This document shows positions 1-9,685 of a stretch of 64,000 nucleotides of DNA, piece after piece. The DNA comes from a virus. The stretch spans positions 21,242 through 85,241 of IMG/VR virus record IMGVR_UViG_3300024333_000005, one strand, 5' to 3'. A program made the position numbers and the translations under genes. Each line of letters begins with the position of its first letter. Position 1 is the stretch's first letter. The notes under the pieces are model-generated. The model did no database searches. It was not told the origin of the DNA and was given only the letters and a program-made list of their open reading frames with translations.

Positions 1-1146
1 GGGCTGGAGCTGCGCCCGGCGGCAGACGGGACCTACCCCCTGACCGCGAACCTCTGGGGTCGGACCCCGACGCTCAACCCGGAGGCGGTGCGGGCCTGGC
101 GGGGACTCGACCTGGAGTACGCCACGCCGGTCGGCCCGGCCGGGCAGGCGGCGACCTCGGTGCGCCTGCGGCTCTACGACGGGGCGGTCGACCGCTACTG
201 GAACGGGGCGGCCTGGGCGGCGGCCGGGGCGGGCAACTGGAACACCCTGGCCGAGGCCCAGGACCACTTTGCCACCTTCCCCCTGACCAACCGCCGGCTG
301 GCCCTGACCCTGGGGCTGGCGACTACCAACCCGACCCTGACCCCGAGGGTCGCCCGGGCTGCTCTGCTCTACGACGTGGAGCTGGGGAGCGGAGTCGAGG
401 ATGCCGTCCTGCGCACCCTGCTCCGGGCCCTACGGGAACGGCTGCGGCCAGAGGCGGACGTGACCGTCCGCTGGCCCGGGGGCGTGCAGTACAACTTCGG
501 CTCCCTCGACCTGGAGGAACCCCCGGGCAAGGACCGCGCCCCGGTGGCGGCCTACGACCTGACCGCCGATCCCGGGCTCACCACCAACCTGTTCGCCAGC
601 TACGTCGGAGGCATCCTGACCCTGACCGCCGACCCCGGCGCCGGGCACAATGTCCTCCTGCGGGTGGCCTACACCCCCCACGTCGCTCTGGCGACCTCGC
701 CGGACTTCGACGAGGTGGCGGGGCTGCCGGCGATCCTGGGCGAGCGGGTAGCCGAGGTCCTGGTGGGGGAGGGCATTGGCCCGGAGGCCGCGATCCGGCG
801 CTCCGACCACAGCGCCTGGTCCCTGGGCGCCCCCCGCCAGGTCCGCTACGAGGTCGGGTTGCGGGTGGTCGCCTCCCGGCTGCTCGACCTGCTCCGGCTG
901 GGCGAAGCCCTGGAGGCTTCCCTCCGGGCAAGTCCTCTGGTACGCTCTGCGGCGCTCGACGTGCAGTACGCAGTCACCGTCTCCGAACCCCTCTCCCTGG
1001 CGCCCCGCACCGGCGAGGCCCTGGTCCATGAAGGGGGGTTGGCCCTGGCGCTGCGCGGCGTCGAGCTGTGGTACCGGACCCCGGTGGCCGGCGCCGGGGT
1101 CAAGCGCCTGGTGCTCGGCGGAGACCTCGCCGGCGCCATCGAGTAG
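1..1146 (+). CDS. Phage structural protein, unknown role, 5' end outside window
   Basis: The reading frame is open from base 1, so the true start lies upstream and at least 381 residues are encoded here; the first GTG in the window (88) is internal. I do not recognise the family. The protein looks beta-rich and soluble, with no membrane segment or signal peptide. Its stop lies 9 bases before the tail sheath start, and the stop codon contributes to the sheath ribosome site (TAGGAGG). A neck, tail-terminator or accessory head-tail protein would fit the position, since such genes normally precede the sheath. That role is inferred from context only. Confidence 0.7.
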   Translation, partial: GLELRPAADGTYPLTANLWGRTPTLNPEAVRAWRGLDLEYATPVGPAGQAATSVRLRLYDGAVDRYWNGAAWAAAGAGNWNTLAEAQDHFATFPLTNRRLALTLGLATTNPTLTPRVARAALLYDVELGSGVEDAVLRTLLRALRERLRPEADVTVRWPGGVQYNFGSLDLEEPPGKDRAPVAAYDLTADPGLTTNLFASYVGGILTLTADPGAGHNVLLRVAYTPHVALATSPDFDEVAGLPAILGERVAEVLVGEGIGPEAAIRRSDHSAWSLGAPRQVRYEVGLRVVASRLLDLLRLGEALEASLRASPLVRSAALDVQYAVTVSEPLSLAPRTGEALVHEGGLALALRGVELWYRTPVAGAGVKRLVLGGDLAGAIE

Positions 1147-1155
1147 GAGGCCGCG

Positions 1156-3891
1156 ATGGGTGTCACACGGCGGTTCGGTCCGGTTCAGGGCGCAGGCGTG
1201 GCAGTGGTGGAGCGGGAGCCCGAGGAGGGAATCCAGGCGTCCGCCCTGGGCGTGGCGGCCCTGTTCGGCCAGTTCGAGCGGGGGGACGTTTCGACGGTGG
1301 CCTCCCCGAAGCTGAACCGGGTCTCCGGGCTGGCCGGCTTCACCCGCATGCTGGGCGGCCGCATCGCCGCTTCGGTCGCCCCCGACGTGGCGCAGGACTA
1401 CTGGGCCCACGGCGAGGGAGCAGGCGAGCTGGTCTGCGTGCGCCTGACCGACGGGAGCGAGCTGACCGCCGAGCTGACCCTCTTCAACCGGAAGTGGGGC
1501 ACCGACTGGCATGCCCCGGCCTCTGCCAAGGGCAACGAGGCCCAGCTCAAGCGGGCGGTCCTGAAGGTGACCGCCCGCAACGCCGGGGCCTGGGGCGGCA
1601 AGCGGCGGACGCTCTGCGGCGAGTTCGGGGGCGGCGAGCTGACCGAGACCACCCTGGCGACCGGCCAGACCCTCAAGGTGAACGAGCTGGCCGGCGCCAC
1701 CCTGGCCCTGGGTGGCGTCGCCTTCCGCACCTACGAGGTCCTGTCCAATACCGCCGCCGGCGTGGCCACGGTCAAGGCCGGCGCGACCATGGTAACCGAC
1801 CTCGGGCTGTCGGCCGACAAGGAGTGGCGCATCACCCTGGACAACGGCATCGCCGTGGCCGGGGGGCGCAAGGCCCTGGGGGTCAAGGTGGTCGGCGCGG
1901 AGGTCGAGCCCACCCTCAACTTCGGGCTGGAGGTCTACCTCGACGGGGTCCTGACCGACCGCTACCCGACCCTCTCGATGGACCCGGCGAGCCAGTACTA
2001 CGTCGAGAAGGTGCTGGCGGCCGACGACGACGCCCTGATCGCCGTCAACGACCTCTGGAAGCTGACCGGGGAGCCGGTCGAGCCGGACACCCGGCCGGCG
2101 AACTTCCACGGCCGCCTGACCGCGGTGGACGCCACCACGGCCACGGTCGAGTGCGTGCAGGCCATCCAGGTCGACTCGGCCAACGTTCGCCTGGTCGCCG
2201 TGCGCTACCCGGCCGCCCCGGCCCTGGTCCCGCACCGGCTCACCTTCACCTGGGTCCTGGCGGACACGAAGTACACGGTGGCGGCGGCCGCCCTGGCCCG
2301 GCCGGGCGTGATCCTGACCGACCTCCCCGACTTCACCGTGGGGGCCGGCGAACAGCTCGGCAAGGACTACGACCCGGGCTACCCCTTCACCGTGGGGCTG
2401 CGCCTGGACCACGCCGCCTCTCCGGTCAACGGCACGAAGATCATCCTCGACGCGCTGCCCCTGGACGCCGCGGCCATCGCCGGCGGCGAGCTGGTCCCCA
2501 ACGCGGCGAACCCCTACCGCAAGCTGCGCGTCCGGTCCGCCACCCACCGGGTCCTGACCGTCGAGTCCGGGGACCCCTCGGTGCTCGGGACCGGCTCCAC
2601 GGCGGGCGCGGTCACCGGCACCATCGCCGAGCCCTACGCCATCGTGGTCGGGGTCAACGACGCGATGCGCATCGCGGTGGACGGCCGCAAGACCGTCGCC
2701 GTGATCCTGGCGCCCGACGCGGCGAAGACGGCCGCCGCGGTCGCCCTCGACATCAACGCCGCCTTCGACGCCATCTTCCCGGCCGGGACCCTGCACCCGG
2801 CCACGGCGGTCGCCGGCCGGGTGGTCCTGACCTCGCCCGGCGGCTTCTCCGCCGGCGGCCCGGCGTCGACCGTGGAGCTGGTCGACGCGCCCCAGAACGC
2901 CTACGCCACCCTCGGCATGGCGGTGGGGCTGGTCCGGGGCACGGCCGGGTCGGAGGCCGACGTGGGGTGGCTGGACGAGCCGGCGAACGGCTTCGACGGC
3001 GGGACGCCCGCCGACCAGAAGTACCTCGACGCCCTGTCCCTCGCCGACACCCCGCTCCGCCAGCTCGCGGACCAGGGCAAGGGCGTGATCCAGTTCGCCT
3101 GCCCCGGGACCACCGCGACCGCCGTGCAGAAGCAGATGATCGCCCTGGCCGAGGGGATGAACTACTACGCCCACCTGCTGCTCCCGGCCGCCACGACCAC
3201 CGAGCAGGCGGCGGTCGACCTGATCAACACCACCATCGGGCGGAGCGACTTCGCCGCCACCTACTTCCCGAGCTACGGCTACGTCAACGACCCCGACCGG
3301 GACGGGGTGCTCAAGCTGATCCCCCTGGTCGGCATGGTCCTGGGGCGGGACGCCCTCTACGCCCGCCGCTACGGGGGCTACCACCGGCCGGCGGCCGGGA
3401 TCGACGCCACCCTGCCCCGGGTGGTCAAGCTCCCCACCGGGGACACGGTGCTCAACGAGGAGATCCTGAACCCCCAGGGTCTCAATGTGGTCAAGAAGCT
3501 CCGGGGCAACTTCGTGCTCTGGGGCGCCCGGGGCCTGGCGAAGACCTCCGCCTTCCGCTTCCGGGCGCACCGGCTCCAGCTCTCCCACTACGAGTGGGTC
3601 TTCCGCGGGGCCTTCGACTGGGTGATCTTCCTGCTCAACACCGCCGCCCTCTGGGCGCAGCTCGTCTCCGCCTTCAAGGGCTACTTCGCCAGCGAGTTCG
3701 CCAAGGGCGCGGTCTACGGCGTCGACCTGGACGACGCGGTGACGGTCAAGATCGACGCCGAGAACAACCCGCCCGCCAGCATGGCGGCCGGGGACCTGAA
3801 CGCCGAGATCGGGCTGCGGCTGCCCGACGTGGTGGAGCGGTTCGTCGTCACCGTCGGCAAGCGGGGCGTCTACGAGGGCGTCTCCGCCTAG
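1156..3891 (+). CDS. Tail sheath protein (contractile tail)
   Basis: This 911-residue protein forms the outer contractile cylinder of the tail, which shortens to drive the inner tube through the host envelope. The C-terminal third carries the recognisable sheath core: a GVIQFACPG segment, then conserved blocks around residues 650-880 including LRGNFVLWGARG and the closing strand KRGVYEG. It is much longer than T4 gp18 (659 residues), implying inserted surface domains in the middle, roughly residues 200-600. ATG at 1156 follows a good AGGAGG site. The tail tube gene comes next, the universal order for contractile tails. Confidence is high for the family; the insert domains are unassigned. Confidence 0.92.
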   Translation: MGVTRRFGPVQGAGVAVVEREPEEGIQASALGVAALFGQFERGDVSTVASPKLNRVSGLAGFTRMLGGRIAASVAPDVAQDYWAHGEGAGELVCVRLTDGSELTAELTLFNRKWGTDWHAPASAKGNEAQLKRAVLKVTARNAGAWGGKRRTLCGEFGGGELTETTLATGQTLKVNELAGATLALGGVAFRTYEVLSNTAAGVATVKAGATMVTDLGLSADKEWRITLDNGIAVAGGRKALGVKVVGAEVEPTLNFGLEVYLDGVLTDRYPTLSMDPASQYYVEKVLAADDDALIAVNDLWKLTGEPVEPDTRPANFHGRLTAVDATTATVECVQAIQVDSANVRLVAVRYPAAPALVPHRLTFTWVLADTKYTVAAAALARPGVILTDLPDFTVGAGEQLGKDYDPGYPFTVGLRLDHAASPVNGTKIILDALPLDAAAIAGGELVPNAANPYRKLRVRSATHRVLTVESGDPSVLGTGSTAGAVTGTIAEPYAIVVGVNDAMRIAVDGRKTVAVILAPDAAKTAAAVALDINAAFDAIFPAGTLHPATAVAGRVVLTSPGGFSAGGPASTVELVDAPQNAYATLGMAVGLVRGTAGSEADVGWLDEPANGFDGGTPADQKYLDALSLADTPLRQLADQGKGVIQFACPGTTATAVQKQMIALAEGMNYYAHLLLPAATTTEQAAVDLINTTIGRSDFAATYFPSYGYVNDPDRDGVLKLIPLVGMVLGRDALYARRYGGYHRPAAGIDATLPRVVKLPTGDTVLNEEILNPQGLNVVKKLRGNFVLWGARGLAKTSAFRFRAHRLQLSHYEWVFRGAFDWVIFLLNTAALWAQLVSAFKGYFASEFAKGAVYGVDLDDAVTVKIDAENNPPASMAAGDLNAEIGLRLPDVVERFVVTVGKRGVYEGVSA

Positions 3892-3911
3892 CTCGGAGGG
3901 GAGGAAGAAGC

Positions 3912-4355
3912 ATGCCAGCGAAGGGCACCATCAAGCCGGACCACATCCCGGTCAACAAGTTCATGCTGCTCGTCGCCGGGCTCCCGCCCCTGACCATCCT
4001 CAAGGTGGCCGGCATCGAGGAGGAGCTGGAGACCGTCGACCTGCCCGACCGCACCCGGGCCTCCGGCGGGAACACGAAGCCGTCGACCTTCGACGTGACC
4101 ACGCCCCTGCACCATGTCGTCGAGCAGGCAGCCTGGGAGGCGTGGTACAAGGAGGCGCAGGACCCGACCTGGCCGACCGCGAAGAAGGTCGGCACCCTGG
4201 TCCTCCAGAGCATCTCGGGGGCGGTCTTCCGCTCCTTCTCCCTGCTCGGGGTCTTCGTCCACAAGCGGGCGCTCCCCGAGCTGGACATGGCCAACGAGGG
4301 CGAGCTGGCAACCGTGGTCTGGACCCTCTCGGCCGACGACGTGCTGCCGGTCTAG
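3912..4355 (+). CDS. Tail tube protein
   Basis: This 147-residue protein is the inner tube subunit (T4 gp19 family). The size matches the family, and it begins with the usual short lead into a beta-barrel (residues 15-30, NKFMLLVAGLPPLTI), followed by an acidic loop and a C-terminal strand ending in WTLSADDVLPV. It sits directly after the sheath, with an AGGGGAGGAAG ribosome site before ATG 3912. A 55-base gap follows before the chaperone gene. Tube monomers stack as hexamers through which DNA passes. Assignment rests on length, position and overall pattern. Confidence 0.88.
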   Translation: MPAKGTIKPDHIPVNKFMLLVAGLPPLTILKVAGIEEELETVDLPDRTRASGGNTKPSTFDVTTPLHHVVEQAAWEAWYKEAQDPTWPTAKKVGTLVLQSISGAVFRSFSLLGVFVHKRALPELDMANEGELATVVWTLSADDVLPV

Positions 4356-4410
4356 CCGCCGGCGGCCAGCGCTCCACAAGCCCGGCCACCGGGCATCTGG
4401 GAGGCGCCGC

Positions 4411-5387
4411 ATGCCCCACCTCAAGACCCTCGACGACCTGGGACCTTCGCTGCCGGTAGGCATCGAGGGGCCTGCCGGCGACCGGCTGCTCGACTACTCC
4501 TTCCGCCCCTGGCGGACCTCGACCGAGCTGGCGGTCAGCAAGGTGCGGGACCGGGAGCGGACCCTCACCCCGGCGCAGACCGTCTCGGTGGTCCTGGCCC
4601 ACCTCCTGCGGACCTGGGGCGGCCTGGACTTCGACCGGCTCACCGAGGGCGAGCGGCGCCTGGCCTTGGCCCGGGCCTACGCCGCCGACGTATACGTGGC
4701 CTGGGTGCAGCTCCGCCGACAGGTCCTTGGCAACGAGTACGAGCAGCGGGTCACCTGCGGCTTTTGCCGGCACGCCTTCGTCTACGCGGTGGACCTGGGC
4801 TCCCTGGAGGTCCGGGCACTGGACTCGGACGAGGAGGTCTCCCGGCCGGCGCTGCTCCGGGACGGGCTGCTCTACCAGGGGCAGGAGCGGCGAGTTCTGA
4901 CCCTGCGGCCGGTGGCCTGGGCCACCTACGAGGGCATGGCGGCGACCTTCGACGTGGCTCGCCTCAAGCTGGGCGTCCTGGCCGGGGCCATCTGGGGGAT
5001 CGAGGGAGCGGACCGGAACCCGGTCCGCCTGGTCCCCGAGCAGATCGACCTCACCAAGCGGGACCTGGAGGCGCTGGTCCGGGCCATCGACGACGAGGAG
5101 CCCGGCCCCAACCTGGCCCTCGACCTGGCCTGCCCGAGCTGCGGAACGCCCATCCGGCAGGCGCTCTCCTGGGTCTACGACCCTTTCTTCTCGGCCCGGG
5201 CCTCTGGGACTGGCCCGCGGCCGACGCCGTCCGGGAAGAGCTGTTCGTCCTCGCCTACGCGGTTCCCGGAGCCCGACTCGACCTCGATGCCTGCACCCCC
5301 GAGGACCGACGGCACTACCTCCGGCTGCTCGTAGCCCAGAAGGAGCGAGAGGAGAGCGCCTTGCGGAAGGCCAGCGGCAAGCGGTAG
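4411..5387 (+). CDS. Tail assembly chaperone, made with a -1 ribosomal frameshift
   Basis: ATG 4411 opens a zero-frame product of 307 residues ending at the TAG at 5332. A -1 slip on CCCTTTC (5181-5187) gives a 325-residue product ending at 5387. The shifted tail (for example LLVAQKEREESALRKASGKR at its end) reads like real protein, whereas the unshifted tail is low-quality Pro/Ser/Thr sequence. The common part has two CxxC pairs (CGFC near residue 115, CPSC near residue 243), suggesting a zinc ribbon. The gene lies between tail tube and tape measure, exactly where lambda G/GT and P2 E/E+E' frameshifted chaperones lie; these bind the tape measure during tail assembly. There is no ATG or GTG in the shifted frame just after the slip site, which argues against a separate gene. 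Confidence 0.85.
5181..5224 (+). other. -1 programmed frameshift signal
   Basis: The heptamer CCCTTTC at 5181-5187 is in phase as C CCT TTC, the X XXY YYZ form. After three bases comes a stem: TCGGCCCGGGCC (5191-5202), a 9-base loop (5203-5211), then GGCCCG (5212-5217), one bulged C, and GGCCGA (5219-5224). That is 12 base pairs with a single bulge, enough to pause a ribosome over the slip site. Sequence and pairing are seen directly; use in vivo is inferred. Confidence 0.82.
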
Positions 5388-5396
5388 GGTGGGGCG

Positions 5397-7709
5397 ATGG
5401 ACCGGCTCGGCATCGGCGCCATCCTGGAGTTCTCGGCGGGCACGGCAGTCGCCGAGATGCTCGCCGCCGGGCGCCACGTCGAGGCCCTGAAGACCGGGTT
5501 CCGCTCCCTGGGAGCGGGCACCGCCCAGGTTTTCGGCGGCCTGATGCAGGGGCTCATGATGGTTGCTCCGGCCCTGCTCGCGGTCAAGGCGGCCGCAGCC
5601 GGGGCGGTGGTCAAGTTCGCCCTGTTCGAGGAGGGCCTGGCGAAGATCGGGACCCTGCTCCCGGGCGGGACCCGGCAGGCCACCGAGTACGCCGACGCCA
5701 TGAAGGCCCTGGCGATCACCTACGGACAAGGGCTGGCGGTGATCGGCGAGGGGGTCTTCCAAGCGATCTCCGCTTCGGTCAAGGCGGAGGAGTCCACCGC
5801 CTTCATGCACGTCGCGGCCCAGACCGCGGCCGCCGGCTTCACCGACATCAAGACCTCGGTGGATGCCCTGACGAACGTCATCAACGCCTACGGCGCCGCC
5901 CTGGGCACGAACGCCACCGCGGCGGAGAAGGCGACCCGCATCGCGGACGCGATGTTCACCGCCAACCGGGAGGGCAAGACCACCGTCGACGAGCTGTCCC
6001 GCTACCTGGGCCAGGTCGTCTCCACCACGGCGCAGGCGAAGATCCCCTTCGAGGAGCTGACCGCGGCCATCGCCGCCCTGACCAAGACCGGCCTCAACAC
6101 CGCGATGTCGGTCACGTCCATCAACCAGGCCATCCTCGCCTTCGTCTCCCCGAGCAAACAGGCCAAGGAAGCGGCGGCCCGCTTCGGGGTGGACCTGTCC
6201 GCGGCCACCCTGGCAAGCCGGGGGCTCCAGGGGGCGCTCGCCCTGGTCAAGAGCAAGATCGGCGGAAGCATCGAGGCGATGGCGCAGTTCTTCCCCGAGG
6301 TCCGGGCACTGCGCGGCGCCCTGGTCCTGGCCGGCGAGGGGGCGGCCGACTTCGCCAACATCCTGCGCCTTACCCGGGAGGAGAGCGGCATCACCACCCA
6401 GAAGTTCGCCGACGTGGCGCAGGGGATCACCTTCCAGTTCCAGCGGGTCCTCCGGGCTGGCGAGGTGGCGGCGGTGGACGTGGGCGAGGCGATCTTCCGG
6501 GGGCTGGCGATCAAGCCCCAGGAGGCGGGCGACCGCCTGGTCGCTCTCTTCGGCCGGCTGGGGGAGAAGGTCGAGGGCTTCGTGGCCCTGGTCAAGCGCG
6601 GCTTCGCCGAGCTGGGGCTGCCCGAGAAGCTGAAGGCGGCCCGGGAAGGCTTCGAGCGGCTGGGCGCGGCCATCGACGAAGCGTTCGGGAGCGAGGCCGC
6701 AGGGCGAGCCGCGGCCATCGCCGCCGCCCTGGGGACCCTGGCCGCGGTGGCCGCGCCCGCGGCCCTGGCCCTGCTCCCCCTGGGTATGGGGCTCTCCAGC
6801 CTGGTCACCGTCGGGAGCGGCCTCTCCACCATGATCTCCGGGCTGGTCGGGGTGCTGGGTGGCGCCGCCGGCCTGCTCTCGGGGCCGGTGCTGATCGGGA
6901 TCGCCGCGGTGGCGGGGGCCATCGCCGCCTTCGCCCTGAACGCTGGCGGCCTGCGAGACGCCGTGATGGACCTGGTCGGGGCAGTGCTGGAGGCCGCCAA
7001 GCCGGCTTGGGAGGCTCTGCTCGGGGTCTGGACCGCGCTCCGGCCGCACCTGGAGATCCTGGTCGCCGTGCTCGGGTCTGCCCTGACCCCGGTGGTCCAG
7101 CTTCTGACCCCCATCGTTAGCTTCCTGGTCGACACCGTTGCCCGCTGGGCGCGGGCGCTGGGAGCGCTGCTGACCTTCCTTCAGCCCGTGAGCGCCCTGG
7201 TCGGGACCGTGTTGGTGGTCGCCTTCAAGGGGCTGGGCGTAGTCCTTGACGCCACCATCATCCCGGCCTTCGAGGCGCTCCGCTTCTGCCTGGGGTGGGT
7301 CTTCGACAAGCTCATGGGGATCATCGGGGCGATCAACGAGGTCCTCCGCCTGGGCGGCCTGCTCGGCCAGAGCAAGGGGCTCCTGGCGTTGAGCCAGGTG
7401 ACCATCGGCGGGGCCCGCCCCGGCATGCCGGCACCATCGCCGGCCCTGGCCCCGGCCGCGGCGACCGCGGTGGCCGAAGCCAAGGGGTCCGAGGTCAAGG
7501 CGGCCGCGGTGGCGGCGGGCATGGCCGCGGTCGCCCCGCCTCCGGCCCAGGTCACGGTCGAGAACCGGGTGAGCCTCGACGGAAGGGAAGTGGCCGCGGC
7601 GACTTCCCGGGCGCAGCTTGAGATCACCGAGCGAGCCGGGGCCCGGCTCACGCCCTGGCAACGGCGGCAGATCGTCGCCGGGGGCCTGACCCTGGCGGCG
7701 GCGAGGTAG
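5397..7709 (+). CDS. Tail tape measure protein
   Basis: At 770 residues this is the long helical protein that sets tail length and helps DNA exit. The N-terminal half (about residues 60-330) resembles the TP901-type tape measure core, with alternating helices and an AFMHVAAQTAAAGF-like block. Residues about 440-520 are strongly hydrophobic and glycine-rich, the membrane-active segment typical of tape measures. A Pro/Ala-rich linker near residues 680-720 precedes the C-terminus. It follows the frameshifted chaperone, as expected. The upstream stop codon is part of TAGGGT, six bases before the ATG, which could serve as a weak -10 box; no good Shine-Dalgarno is visible apart from GGGG. Confidence 0.9.
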   Translation: MDRLGIGAILEFSAGTAVAEMLAAGRHVEALKTGFRSLGAGTAQVFGGLMQGLMMVAPALLAVKAAAAGAVVKFALFEEGLAKIGTLLPGGTRQATEYADAMKALAITYGQGLAVIGEGVFQAISASVKAEESTAFMHVAAQTAAAGFTDIKTSVDALTNVINAYGAALGTNATAAEKATRIADAMFTANREGKTTVDELSRYLGQVVSTTAQAKIPFEELTAAIAALTKTGLNTAMSVTSINQAILAFVSPSKQAKEAAARFGVDLSAATLASRGLQGALALVKSKIGGSIEAMAQFFPEVRALRGALVLAGEGAADFANILRLTREESGITTQKFADVAQGITFQFQRVLRAGEVAAVDVGEAIFRGLAIKPQEAGDRLVALFGRLGEKVEGFVALVKRGFAELGLPEKLKAAREGFERLGAAIDEAFGSEAAGRAAAIAAALGTLAAVAAPAALALLPLGMGLSSLVTVGSGLSTMISGLVGVLGGAAGLLSGPVLIGIAAVAGAIAAFALNAGGLRDAVMDLVGAVLEAAKPAWEALLGVWTALRPHLEILVAVLGSALTPVVQLLTPIVSFLVDTVARWARALGALLTFLQPVSALVGTVLVVAFKGLGVVLDATIIPAFEALRFCLGWVFDKLMGIIGAINEVLRLGGLLGQSKGLLALSQVTIGGARPGMPAPSPALAPAAATAVAEAKGSEVKAAAVAAGMAAVAPPPAQVTVENRVSLDGREVAAATSRAQLEITERAGARLTPWQRRQIVAGGLTLAAAR

Positions 7710-7712
7710 GCC

Positions 7713-8489
7713 ATGAGCGTCCTCCGGGGCGGCTCGCACAGGATGGCGGTCTGGACCCTGGTCCACTTGGACGGCTTGCGCCGGGGGAGCATCGTCGACG
7801 GGCAGTATGCCTGCGAGGGCTACACCGAGCGGCTGGGCGCGGCCTGGGCCGAGGTTCCTCTGCCGCAGCGGGCGCCGGCCTGGCAGTGGACCCGGGCCGA
7901 GGCCGAGGGGGCAACCTTCATCGCCCGCTTCTGGGCACCGAACGCGACCCTGATCGAGCGGCAGCGCATCCTCGACCGGGTGGCCGCCCTGCGAGAAGCG
8001 GTGCGCTCCGACCCGACCCTCGGCCGGCCGCCCCGGATGCGCTTCACCTGGGGCAGCCTGGGCTACGACTGCGTGGTCGCCGGGGTGGGGGACCTGCGCT
8101 ACGAGGAGCTGTGGTCGGACGGCTCGCCGAAGGCCGTGACCTGCCGGGTAGAGCTGATCCGCTACGCCGACCCGCCGGCCCTGGAGCCGACCGACCTGGC
8201 GGCCCCCGAGCACCTGTCCCGCTACCGGCCCATGCTGGAGGGCGGGACCTACGAGACGATGGCCCTGAAGGAGTGGGACAACCCCTCGCTGGGCGTGCTG
8301 CTCCGCCAGGAGAACGACCTGGCCTTCCCGCCGGCCGGCACCATCGTCCGCTGCCCGGCCGCTGACCACTTCACCGGGAAGGCCCTGCGGCCGGTCGCCT
8401 ACGCCCTGTCCGACGCCGAGCCGGCGGTGGCGGCCCGGAACGCCCTGCTCGACGCCCGGGGCGGGGCGGTCGAGGTCGCCTACCTGTGA
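7713..8489 (+). CDS. Tail/baseplate protein of the contractile-system tube/LysM type
   Basis: This 258-residue protein follows the tape measure. The middle segment (residues about 105-155) has the pattern RPPRMRFTWGSLGYDCVV followed by a D/E-rich turn and VELIRYADPP, characteristic of the contractile injection system tube/LysM-bearing adaptor (T4 gp53/Afp7-like) that links the tube to the hub. The C-terminal part (residues 200-258) could be a LysM-like peptidoglycan-binding module (PPAGTIVRCPAAD), though that is weaker. ATG 7713 is 3 bases after the tape measure stop. The next gene starts by GTGA overlap. Family assignment is by pattern recognition. Confidence 0.65.
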   Translation: MSVLRGGSHRMAVWTLVHLDGLRRGSIVDGQYACEGYTERLGAAWAEVPLPQRAPAWQWTRAEAEGATFIARFWAPNATLIERQRILDRVAALREAVRSDPTLGRPPRMRFTWGSLGYDCVVAGVGDLRYEELWSDGSPKAVTCRVELIRYADPPALEPTDLAAPEHLSRYRPMLEGGTYETMALKEWDNPSLGVLLRQENDLAFPPAGTIVRCPAADHFTGKALRPVAYALSDAEPAVAARNALLDARGGAVEVAYL

Positions 8490-9685
8490 CCGACCTGATG
8501 GCCCCGGCCTTCGCCCTGCGGGTCGAGGGCGGCCGCCTGGGCGAAGACGTGACCCGCCGAGTGCTGGGTGTGCGCTGGGAGCACACCCTGGACCTGGCCG
8601 CGTGCCTGGAGGTCGCGCTCGACGACACCGGGCACACCCTCTCCGATGGCAAGTGGTTCGCCCCCGGCAACGAGCTGGAGCTGTACCTGGGCTACGGCAC
8701 CGAGCTGACCTTCGTCGGCCGGGGCGAGATCATGCGCCACCTGCCGACCTACCCCCGGGACGGGGCCCCGACCCTGCGGGTCCGGGCCTATGACCGGGGC
8801 TTCCGGCTGGGCCTGGCCCAGACCGAGGTGACCGGCGGCCGGAGCGACCGGCCGAAGCGCAAGCCCGGAGCGCAGGCGGGCCGGGTCCACAAGGGAGAGC
8901 TGGGCCGGGTGGTGGGCGAGTTGCTGGACGCCCACGGCATCACCCCGCTGGTCGACCCCGAGCTGGTCGGCGAGCGGGTGACCTACGTGCAGAAGAAGGG
9001 CACCACCGACCTCCAGTTCCTCCGGGCACTGGCCCGGCTCTGGGGAGCCGAGCTGGCGGTCGAGTGGGAGCCGGACTCGACGAGCTGGGTGGGCTACTTC
9101 CTCAAGCCCGGCCGGCGGCCGCAGACCGAGCGCTACACCTTCCGCTGGGGCGACGGCGACCGCACCACCCTGCTCGCGGTGGAGCTGGAGTTCGGCACGC
9201 CGGAAGGGGCGACCGACCTCGAAGCCTACGTCTGGGACCGGGCGGCGGGCGAGTGGCGAGCGCTCCGGGAGGCCAAGTACACCGCCGGCCGCTCGGAGAA
9301 GGCCGAGCCTGGGAGCGTGGCCGAGAGCCCGGCCCTGGGGCGGCATGCCCGAGCCGGGTCCACCGTGGACCCGATCACCTCGGCCACCCGGCTGCTCCTG
9401 GCGGTCCGGGGACAGAGCGTCGAGGTGCTGACCCGACCGTTCCAGAACGCGGCCCAGGCGCAGCGCTTCGCCCTGGACTGGTGGGCGCAGCACCGGGACG
9501 CCTTCGTGTCGGCCCGGGGCCTACTCCCCGGGGTCGAGACCCTGCGAGCTGGTCAGACGCACCGGCTGGAGGGCCTGGGGGTGCGCCACGACGGGGACTA
9601 CTACCTGACCCGAGTCGAGCACCGCTGGGAGCCCGGCTCCGGCTACCTGGTGAGCTTCGATGGCCACAAGGTGCTGACCGAGTGA
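8486..9685 (+). CDS. Baseplate hub protein, phage late control gene D/gp27-like
   Basis: This 399-residue protein has the layout of P2 gpD and T4 gp27: an N-terminal beta domain defining ligand-like geometry (WFAPGNELELYLGYG near residues 53-67), a middle domain with a TTDLQFLRALARLWG helix near residue 180, and a C-terminal barrel. Hub trimers join the tube to the spike. GTG 8486 overlaps the previous TGA, so translation is likely coupled. The next gene is the spike, the expected order. Confidence 0.82.
   Translation: MTDLMAPAFALRVEGGRLGEDVTRRVLGVRWEHTLDLAACLEVALDDTGHTLSDGKWFAPGNELELYLGYGTELTFVGRGEIMRHLPTYPRDGAPTLRVRAYDRGFRLGLAQTEVTGGRSDRPKRKPGAQAGRVHKGELGRVVGELLDAHGITPLVDPELVGERVTYVQKKGTTDLQFLRALARLWGAELAVEWEPDSTSWVGYFLKPGRRPQTERYTFRWGDGDRTTLLAVELEFGTPEGATDLEAYVWDRAAGEWRALREAKYTAGRSEKAEPGSVAESPALGRHARAGSTVDPITSATRLLLAVRGQSVEVLTRPFQNAAQAQRFALDWWAQHRDAFVSARGLLPGVETLRAGQTHRLEGLGVRHDGDYYLTRVEHRWEPGSGYLVSFDGHKVLTE

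Noticed and set aside
430-3588. Very long minus-strand open frame (1052 codons) opposite the tail sheath gene
   Set aside because: Antisense shadow of GC-rich coding sequence; composition is repetitive Gly/Arg/Val and the opposite strand encodes a clear sheath protein.
8040-8075. Apparent fourth copy of the 32-bp repeat in reverse (tggggcagcctggg)
   Set aside because: Only about 14 bases match and they encode the conserved WGSLG strand of a tail protein; likely chance.
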